A stretch of DNA of 12,785 nucleotides, from NCBI GenBank assembly GCA_018817905.1, contig JAHISS010000088.1, positions 1-12,785 on the forward strand, in the 5' to 3' direction. A model generated the notes under the pieces. It was not told the origin of the DNA, searched no databases, and worked only from the letters and a program-made list of their open reading frames with translations. The translations under genes were made by a program, and so were the position numbers. Positions within the stretch are counted from its first letter, which is position 1. Each line of letters starts with the position of its first letter. Positions 1 through 4,738 of the stretch are shown here, in pieces. This DNA comes from Nanobdellota archaeon (GTDB lineage: Archaea; Nanobdellota; Nanobdellia; Pacearchaeales; GW2011-AR1).

Positions 1-504
1 CCCATAACCTGGACAAGAAAAATCCGCCTCGCCTAAATGCACAGTTCCATCAGAGCAGCCATCAATAGGATACGGCTCGCACGCTCCTCCCAATTCCCCG
101 CAATCTAACGACTGCCCAACATCATAACAGCAATGCCACTCAGCATAATACCAAGGATACCCTCTGTCCAACTTGCATTGAATATCTCCCAAAGGATAAG
201 ACACATCTTCATCCCCGCCGTCACACCCAACCTGCGCACAGTAATAGCCCGGCCTGCCAGTGCACGCATCAACACATCGCCCATCAAAGCAGATTTTAGT
301 CTGTTCAGAATTGCAATAAATTCCATCCGGCTGGATTGAACAAGAAACTTCTCCAGTAAGCGCTGGAATTTGAGAAGACGTCAACCTCTGCTCAACACTC
401 GAAATGCTCGGACCCAGCATCGGACCACCCCCATAAACAAACAAATAATACACTCCAAGCGCCAAAACCACAGCAATAACAACAGACCACAACTCTTTTT
501 TCAT
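1..504 (-). CDS. Exported cysteine-rich protein, N-terminal part (partial)
   Basis: The frame is open from the ATG at 504 to the left edge, 168 codons without a stop, so the C-terminus is missing. Residues 1-5 are charged (MKKEL) and are followed by a hydrophobic segment at about 6-24, a signal peptide or membrane anchor. After it the chain has 14 cysteines (55, 64, 72, 77, 81, 89, 94, 110, 125, 126, 135, 142, 150, 164), including a CC pair, which suggests a disulfide-rich domain outside the cell. I do not recognise the family. It resembles in style, not provably in ancestry, the 127-aa Cys-rich protein at 10751-11134. A TATA-like box lies about 25 bases before the ATG, in the 34-base gap after uppS, so it is probably transcribed separately and without a leader. 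Confidence 0.75.
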   Translation of the reverse strand, partial: MKKELWSVVIAVVLALGVYYLFVYGGGPMLGPSISSVEQRLTSSQIPALTGEVSCSIQPDGIYCNSEQTKICFDGRCVDACTGRPGYYCAQVGCDGGDEDVSYPLGDIQCKLDRGYPWYYAEWHCCYDVGQSLDCGELGGACEPYPIDGCSDGTVHLGEADFSCPGYG

Positions 505-523
505 CCTTTCTAAAAGTTTCAAT

Positions 524-533
524 ATTTTTTAAA
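524..533 (-). promoter_or_regulatory. TATA-like box of the left-edge Cys-rich gene
   Basis: Reads TTTAAAAAAT on the minus strand, centred about 24-25 bases before the ATG at 504. That is the spacing expected for an archaeal leaderless mRNA. It fills the short gap behind the uppS stop codon. Confidence 0.5.
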
Positions 534-538
534 TCCTT

Positions 539-1237
539 CTAATTCCCGAACCTTCTATCAACTTTCATAAACCAATCAACAGATTTCTTCAACTCCTTAG
601 CGTTAAAATCCGGAAACAAAACATCTGTAAAATAAATCTCTGCATAATCAGATTGAAAAGGCATAAAGCCCGACAACCTTTTCTCTCCACCGGTCCGAAC
701 AATTAAATCAACATCTGGAATCCCAGCTGTCTCCAAATAATTCGCAAATGTGCTTTCCTCAATATCTCCTTTTGCTTCCTTAATTATCTTATTCACAGCC
801 CGAACAATTTCATCCCTTCCCCCATAATCCAAACACAACAAAACACAACTCTCCTTAAACTCTTTTGTTTCATCTTCCAGCTTTTTTAATTTGTCAAGCA
901 ACTCTGCAGGCAAGCGGTCTTTCCGCCCAATATGCTTAAAACCAAATTTTTCTTTTTTCGCTTCTTCCAAACACCTATCAACGCCCTTTGAAACAACTCT
1001 CAAAATCTCATCAACTTCTTTCTTTTCCCGCTTCCAATTCTCAGTAGAAAATCCCCAAAGAGACAAATACTTCACTCCAAGGTTCTTCGCTTCTTTCATT
1101 AAAGAATTAATATTTTCATAAGCTCCAGCCCTAACATGCCCTGCTGTAGCAGCCATTCCCTTTGCCCGCGCCCATCTTCGATTGCCATCCGGGATTATTG
1201 CAACGTGCTGAGGAACGTGGGATGTTTTCCCTGCCAT
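539..1237 (-). CDS. uppS: Cis-prenyltransferase (undecaprenyl/polyprenyl diphosphate synthase)
   Basis: Adds isopentenyl diphosphate units in cis to an allylic primer to make the long polyprenyl diphosphate used as lipid glycan carrier; in archaea this feeds N-glycosylation of surface proteins. All signature regions are visible in the 232 residues: HVAIIPDGNRRWAR with the catalytic Asp17, GH at 33-34, LSLWGFSTENW at 58-68, the region-V block from Arg181 (RTGGEKRLSGF) to DYAEIYF at 197-203, and LFPDF after it. Length is slightly short for the family (usually about 230-260). Chain length and primer cannot be read from sequence; archaeal members often use geranylgeranyl diphosphate. The ATG at 1237 sits about 26 bases from a TATA-like box, so the transcript is probably leaderless. 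It is not overlapping its neighbours. Confidence 0.95.
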   Translation of the reverse strand: MAGKTSHVPQHVAIIPDGNRRWARAKGMAATAGHVRAGAYENINSLMKEAKNLGVKYLSLWGFSTENWKREKKEVDEILRVVSKGVDRCLEEAKKEKFGFKHIGRKDRLPAELLDKLKKLEDETKEFKESCVLLCLDYGGRDEIVRAVNKIIKEAKGDIEESTFANYLETAGIPDVDLIVRTGGEKRLSGFMPFQSDYAEIYFTDVLFPDFNAKELKKSVDWFMKVDRRFGN

Positions 1238-1257
1238 AAAGAATAAAATTCAAAAGA

Positions 1258-1268
1258 TGTTTTTAAAG
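1258..1268 (-). promoter_or_regulatory. TATA-like box of uppS
   Basis: Reads CTTTAAAAACA on the minus strand, centred about 26 bases before the uppS ATG. The bases between box and ATG are AT-rich and hold no purine-rich ribosome-binding site, in line with leaderless translation. Confidence 0.55.
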
Positions 1269-1334
1269 TTTTAGTCCGCGCAGGATTTGTTGAAAAAGTC
1301 ACGAAAAAATTTGATTCCACCCTCAAGATTACCC

Positions 1335-1587
1335 CGCAACAAGTTGCTCGCATTGGTTAACTCATAACCAGCTCCGCCAGGTTATTCGTCTAATAAAAGA
1401 TGATTATCTCACAGACAGATATTATCCATAATCCTAGGTGGGAATTATTGAAGCTATTGTGTATTTACTTAGCTTTCTGAAGTAATTTTTTATTAATAGC
1501 ATTTTTGCAACAATCACAAAGATTAATTATCCAACCTCTCGGGTTTATGAGATAATCATTTTTCAAAAATCCGAGCAGCTTGTTGCG
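1335..1587. repeat. Non-coding element with nested inverted repeats
   Basis: The gap 1238-1594 has no convincing gene. It is bounded by a 16-base inverted repeat, CGCAACAAGTTGCTCG at 1335-1350 and CGAGCAGCTTGTTGCG at 1572-1587 (15 of 16 positions pair). Inside it is a second, exact 12-base inverted repeat, ATGATTATCTCA at 1400-1411 and TGAGATAATCAT at 1548-1559. A third, local element is TGGTTA/TAACCA at 1354-1370, with another GGTTA at 1380-1384 that could compete for the TAACC strand. I see no target-site duplication. It could be a small non-autonomous mobile element, a structured RNA region or decayed DNA. Confidence 0.45.
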
Positions 1588-1594
1588 AGCTATT

Positions 1595-1927
1595 TCACCC
1601 AAACAACCTCTTCCCTAAATTCCCCACCGCATTTTTCTTATCCCTAAAAAAACTTTCTTCCTTAACAATTTCAAAACTCTTAAAATTCCCATCAACAATT
1701 TTTCTAACCTTCAGCTCTTCAACCTTGCTCACCCCAGGACTTTCCTTAATCTTCAAAATAAATTCTTCCAGTTTTTCCTCGCTTCCCTCCACGATAATTT
1801 CCACGCACCCATCAGAACAATTCTTAACACCCCCTTTCAAACAAAGTTCGTCTGCAATTTCCTTAACATTCTTCCTGAAAAAAACTCCTTGCACTCTTCC
1901 GAAGACCTTCACCCTAAAAGTTCTCAT
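1595..1927 (-). CDS. acyP: Acylphosphatase
   Basis: Hydrolyses carboxyl-phosphate bonds of acyl phosphates, in the cytoplasm. The signature GRVQGVFFR (10-18) carries the phosphate-binding loop and catalytic Arg18, and GGVKN (32-36) carries the catalytic Asn36, followed by the usual DGCVEIIVEG strand. The family is about 90 residues; this protein has 110, with an extra basic tail from about residue 91. Its ATG at 1927 shares one base with the stop codon of the RelE-like gene before it (TAATG), so translation is probably coupled and the gene is the last of that cluster. The link to a toxin-like pair may be only positional. The stop codon lies 8 bases from the right arm of the inverted repeat in the next gap. 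Confidence 0.93.
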   Translation of the reverse strand: MRTFRVKVFGRVQGVFFRKNVKEIADELCLKGGVKNCSDGCVEIIVEGSEEKLEEFILKIKESPGVSKVEELKVRKIVDGNFKSFEIVKEESFFRDKKNAVGNLGKRLFG

Positions 1928-2259
1928 TAATACCTAAACCTCCGCTCATAATTCTTATGATTAAAATATTCTAAGATAACCGCAAGAATTTCAACATTAC
2001 TCGGCGCGATAACAGAATAAATCAGCCTCCAAGCGTTTGGCAAGGAATACCGCCACAAATTATCAATCCCGTGCTTCTGAATATATTCTTTAGGAATCTG
2101 TTTCTTCGGAATTCTTTCACCACAAAAAACATTGATTTTCAGATCGTCAATTGCCCTCTGAATAGCCCTCTTCAGCCAATCGTCCTCTCTCAAAGAATTA
2201 AAAGCTCCTTCAATTTTATCATCGGCAAAAACAACACCGTCCGCAGGTTTTCTGAACAT
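1927..2259 (-). CDS. RelE/ParE-superfamily-like protein (candidate toxin)
   Basis: A 110-residue basic protein from the ATG at 2259; an overlapping TTG at 2268 would add three residues. From residue 47 it has the pattern GERIPK, then LWRYSLPNAWRLIY at 68-81, a hydrophobic strand (VEILAVILEYF) and an ending H101..Y104..F108RY. This arrangement (conserved Lys/Arg, a WRLIY strand, a last strand and terminal aromatic residues) is that of archaeal RelE/ParE-fold proteins, many of which cut mRNA at the ribosome. The assignment comes from the pattern only; activity is inferred. The winged-helix gene just upstream ends 5 bases before this ATG, which is the order expected of antitoxin then toxin. Acylphosphatase follows with a one-base overlap. 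Confidence 0.6.
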   Translation of the reverse strand: MFRKPADGVVFADDKIEGAFNSLREDDWLKRAIQRAIDDLKINVFCGERIPKKQIPKEYIQKHGIDNLWRYSLPNAWRLIYSVIAPSNVEILAVILEYFNHKNYERRFRY

Positions 2260-2264
2260 AACAA

Positions 2265-2552
2265 TCAATAACGCTTTCGATTTATAAATTTCTTGGCCAA
2301 CTGCGGATTCCAGATATAAACAACATAATCATTTTTATCAATGCCGATTTTATTATTATCCCAAAAATATTTCAAAATCACACTAAATGTTCCCCACATC
2401 ATTTTTTTCGGCAGCTTGTGAAAAAGCTCTGTCTTCTTATACTCTCCGCTATGCTCCTTGATAAACTCTTCAACCATTATCACAGTGTCCAGCCTCGGGC
2501 TTCTAACAATAATCTTTCCAACATTGAATTCCATTTGTTTTTCTTCCAGCAT
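2265..2552 (-). CDS. Winged-helix protein, candidate antitoxin or regulator
   Basis: The frame is open back to a TTG at 2618 (117 residues), but I place the start at the ATG at 2552 (95 residues, beginning MLEEKQMEF). The reason is that the codons for Lys-Phe-Ile-Tyr in the longer version spell a good TATA box, TTTATATA at 2581-2588, about 32 bases upstream. From about residue 22 the chain reads like a winged helix: helices around VIMVEEFIKEHSGEY and KKTELFHKLPKKMMWGTFSVILKYF, then a short hairpin (KIGIDKNDYVVYIW) as the wing. Small archaeal wHTH proteins with this LP..tf..iL.Y pattern are common and mostly uncharacterised. Its position directly before a RelE-like gene suggests an antitoxin or autoregulator; that role is inferred. 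Confidence 0.6.
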   Translation of the reverse strand: MLEEKQMEFNVGKIIVRSPRLDTVIMVEEFIKEHSGEYKKTELFHKLPKKMMWGTFSVILKYFWDNNKIGIDKNDYVVYIWNPQLAKKFINRKRY

Positions 2553-2580
2553 TTTGTCTATTGAGACTATTATCAATTGA

Positions 2581-2588
2581 TATATAAA
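2581..2588 (-). promoter_or_regulatory. Internal TATA box before the winged-helix gene
   Basis: Reads TTTATATA on the minus strand, within the 55-base gap between the M23 peptidase stop (2608) and the ATG at 2552. Its centre is about 32 bases from that ATG, allowing a leader of about 7 bases. It implies that the winged-helix, RelE-like and acylphosphatase genes form their own unit and need not be read from the peptidase promoter. Confidence 0.5.
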
Positions 2589-2607
2589 CTTTTCTGCCTC
2601 TTCACTT

Positions 2608-3135
2608 TTATCTCGCAATAATCTTTCTAAAAGTTGCCTTCAGAGCACCTAAAATAATTTCTCCTCGTTTTCTAAGAATTTTTATATCTTCATTAAATCG
2701 AATATCCATAGTTTCCCAACCCTCTTTTGATTTAATCTTTCGAGATACATGGAAATGCAAATGAGGAGAGCTACTATAGCCAGTATTCCCACTATAACCA
2801 ATAATTTCTCCTGCTTCCACTATGTCTCCTTTCTTAACTATCGCTCCTTTAAATTTCAAATGAGCATATTGTGAATACTCTCCAGATTTATGTTTAATAG
2901 TGATATAATTAAGGTGTTTGTTTCCCCTATACTTTTCCTTAAAGCCTCCCTCATCTGAACTATCTTTTACATCGACTACTTTCCCCGTCTGAGCAGAAAG
3001 AACCTCAGTTCCTTCAGGAAGTAAAAAATCAATCGCATATTCTAAAAATCCAGAATGTGCCTCTAAAGTTGAAACTACAAGGCCTCTCTCTTCTTTTCTA
3101 ATGGGGACAAAATAAATATTCTTTGTCTTGGCCAT
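2608..3135 (-). CDS. M23 (LytM/lysostaphin-type) zinc metallopeptidase
   Basis: M23 enzymes cut short peptide links, classically the cross-bridges of bacterial peptidoglycan. The 175-residue chain is almost only the domain. Zinc ligands expected are His27 and Asp36 (HSGFLEYAID), and the HLH motif at 125-127; His92 in YAHL is the usual catalytic partner. Family landmarks are also present: PEGTEVLSAQTGKV (40-53), the NYITIKH strand (76-82), VKKGDIVEAGEIIGYSGNTG (100-119). There is no signal peptide or membrane segment; the last 20 residues form a basic, possibly amphipathic tail. Most archaea have no peptidoglycan, so the substrate is unclear: another microbe's wall, an endogenous protein, or a non-catalytic role. 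It is divergent from the zinc-ribbon gene, with a shared TATA palindrome, and its end slightly overlaps only the unlikely longer form of the winged-helix gene. Confidence 0.9.
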   Translation of the reverse strand: MAKTKNIYFVPIRKEERGLVVSTLEAHSGFLEYAIDFLLPEGTEVLSAQTGKVVDVKDSSDEGGFKEKYRGNKHLNYITIKHKSGEYSQYAHLKFKGAIVKKGDIVEAGEIIGYSGNTGYSSSPHLHFHVSRKIKSKEGWETMDIRFNEDIKILRKRGEIILGALKATFRKIIAR

Positions 3136-3155
3136 AATTATTCTTTAAATCTAAA

Positions 3156-3165
3156 TATTTAAATA
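3156..3165. promoter_or_regulatory. Palindromic TATA box shared by divergent genes
   Basis: TATTTAAATA is a perfect palindrome. On the minus strand it lies about 25 bases before the M23 peptidase ATG (3135). On the plus strand it would start transcription near 3186, giving the zinc-ribbon gene a leader of roughly 11-18 bases. One box may thus serve both genes, so they would compete for the same TBP. Confidence 0.5.
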
Positions 3166-3197
3166 AGTATGCTCAAAAAGAATATACATTAGAAGAT

Positions 3198-3398
3198 GTG
3201 AGAATGCCTAAAATGAAATGTCCACATTGCAATGAAGAAATAATCATACAAATTGGAACAAAAGTTAATTGTAAAAGGTGCAAAATATTAACAGCTCTAA
3301 CTTCAATAGTAACAATTCAATGCAATAAATGTAAACACATATTTCAAGTTCCTCTTCAAAGCAAAAGTTTCTTTAGTATCAAAGAAGAGGATAAATAA
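3198..3398 (+). CDS. Small protein with three CxxC zinc-binding pairs
   Basis: A 66-residue protein; the start may be the GTG at 3198 or, two codons on, the ATG at 3204 (64 residues). It has three CxxC knuckles: CPHC (8-11), CKRC (25-28) and CNKC (42-45). The first two form a zinc ribbon with a 13-residue spacer; the third lacks a visible partner, so it may bind zinc with a second molecule or with one of the other pairs. The spacing between the second and third pairs is also 13 residues. Function unknown; such proteins usually bind nucleic acid or another protein. It is the only plus-strand gene in the first 10 kb, divergent from the M23 peptidase and convergent with the DHH gene, 8 bases apart. 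Confidence 0.7.
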   Translation: MRMPKMKCPHCNEEIIIQIGTKVNCKRCKILTALTSIVTIQCNKCKHIFQVPLQSKSFFSIKEEDK

Positions 3399-3406
3399 AC
3401 CCTGTC

Positions 3407-4459
3407 CTACTTCCCAATCTCCCCCTCCATAACTTCCTTGAACTTTTTCAAATCCTTTGTCTCAATCTTCGCGCCAACAGCATTTTCATGCCCGCCCCCA
3501 GTCCCTTCAACTTCTTTCAAAACCTTTTCCAAAATCCCCCGAACATTTTCCCCCCTCAACGACAAATTAGAAACCGCTCCTTTCTTAAAAACAACAGCAA
3601 TGTATTTATCTGGATAAATAAAAGAAAGCCCGTTTGAAACATCAGAGCTAATGCTCATCTCGCCGCCGTATTCAAAAAAAATCAACCGCCCCCTTGCAAA
3701 CTTCTTCGCCCGTTCAATCAACGCATCGTATCTTTTCTTCACTTCTAAATATTTCTTTCTAAAAGAATAATTAATTTTACTCTCTACAAAAACATCTCCA
3801 GGTTCTTTGCAGGAAATCAAAAAATTCTGAAACTGCACAACATGCGTCACAGAATCCTTGAGCGCAAAATTAAACGCCATCGCAATCTTTCCAATCTCTG
3901 TGCCATAATAAGCGTCAAACGGTTCTTCAACTTTCCCCCAAAGCTCAGGGTATTTTTTCCCAAATTCCTCAGCAAAATCAGGAAGATAATGGTCAGCAAT
4001 ACAGCCGATAACAGCCAGCCACGAATCCTCTTTCCTATCTGCAATTTTGTAAGACCAATAAGTCACTGGCTCTCCACTTTTCTCATCGCCTTCGTTCCGA
4101 GCAGGATTGTAAATATAAAGATTTTCAAAATCTTTTTCAAAATCTGCAGCAGGCAGGTCATGATGGTCAATCCAAACCAAAGAAAGACCTAATTTGCTAA
4201 TTTCCTCTACAAACTCCCTCGACAAAACCGGCTTGTCAAGAACAAAAATATAATCCGCTCCAAGTTCCTGCGCCTTCCGCGCATAATTCTTATCCAGCTC
4301 AGGAAAACTCCGAACAGCAACGCCTTTCCCCCGCTCAAGAAACCGCCGCAAAATTACATAACTGCAAAGCCCGTCAGCATCGTTGTCAAAATAAAAAATC
4401 GGATTCTTCGCATTATCTAAATGTTCCCTTATCTCCTTGATTTGTTTTTCAGTTAACAT
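3407..4459 (-). CDS. DHH/DHHA1 family phosphoesterase (RecJ-like)
   Basis: DHH enzymes are manganese-dependent phosphodiesterases: RecJ-type 5' exonucleases, nanoRNases and pAp or cyclic-dinucleotide phosphatases. The 350 residues carry motif I DNDADG (25-30), motif II at Asp75 (VLDKP), motif III DHH (98-100) in WIDHHD, motif IV at Asp156 (GCIADHY), and the DHHA1 signature GGGH (321-324) near the C-terminus. The two-domain size fits the short archaeal RecJ-like proteins rather than bacterial RecJ, which has an added OB-fold domain. Whether it acts in replication, DNA repair or small-RNA turnover cannot be told from sequence. All catalytic residues are kept, so activity is expected. The ATG at 4459 is about 25 bases from a TATA-like box; the gene is monocistronic by position. 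Confidence 0.9.
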   Translation of the reverse strand: MLTEKQIKEIREHLDNAKNPIFYFDNDADGLCSYVILRRFLERGKGVAVRSFPELDKNYARKAQELGADYIFVLDKPVLSREFVEEISKLGLSLVWIDHHDLPAADFEKDFENLYIYNPARNEGDEKSGEPVTYWSYKIADRKEDSWLAVIGCIADHYLPDFAEEFGKKYPELWGKVEEPFDAYYGTEIGKIAMAFNFALKDSVTHVVQFQNFLISCKEPGDVFVESKINYSFRKKYLEVKKRYDALIERAKKFARGRLIFFEYGGEMSISSDVSNGLSFIYPDKYIAVVFKKGAVSNLSLRGENVRGILEKVLKEVEGTGGGHENAVGAKIETKDLKKFKEVMEGEIGK

Positions 4460-4479
4460 AAAAACAAGTGAAAAATAAG

Positions 4480-4487
4480 TTATTTAA
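4480..4487 (-). promoter_or_regulatory. TATA-like box of the DHH gene
   Basis: Reads TTAAATAA on the minus strand, centred about 25 bases before the DHH ATG. It overlaps the TAA stop codon of the small reading frame upstream (4480-4482). Confidence 0.5.
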
Positions 4488-4705
4488 GGTTATCCCAAAT
4501 CCTTGCAAAAAATCTTGTTATCTTAACCAATACACTTTCTGGACTGAATCTTATTCCTATCAAGTCATCTAACTTTTTAGCATCTGGCTGAACTTCTGCC
4601 TTTGGCGTCACTTCTTTGTATTTAGAAACTATCACTGGCATTTCAACAAGAGGATAGGGTAAAACTTTCAGTCATTACTAGGATCCCTGCCAACAGTAAA
4701 ACCAT
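4480..4705 (-). pseudogene. Possible frameshifted small membrane protein
   Basis: Two minus-strand frames follow each other here. The first, from the ATG at 4705, codes for a hydrophobic stretch (MVLLLAGILVMT) and stops at 4643-4645. The second opens after a TAA-TGA pair, reads LKVLPYPLVE into an ATG at 4641 and goes on for 53 residues to the TAA at 4480, with a basic, amphipathic end (VLVKITRFFARIWDNLK). A single +1 shift near ATGACTGAAAGT would join them into a protein of about 74 residues: one membrane helix plus a basic tail. It could be a decayed gene, a sequencing error, or only the 53-residue frame may be real. No TATA-like box is evident before either start. No family recognised. Confidence 0.3.
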
Positions 4706-4738
4706 CAAGACAAATCCTTGAGTCAAGGGGCAACTTGG

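Noticed and set aside
105..339. Open frames of 68-73 codons on both strands at the left edge
   Set aside because: Both overlap the 168-codon frame with signal segment and ordered cysteines, which explains the region better.
1238..1594. CRISPR array or remnant
   Set aside because: The repeats are inverted, only two copies each and unevenly spaced; no cas gene is present.
2265..2618. Longer form of the winged-helix protein starting at TTG 2618
   Set aside because: The added codons include a TATA box, and the start would overlap the end of the peptidase gene by 11 bases without need.
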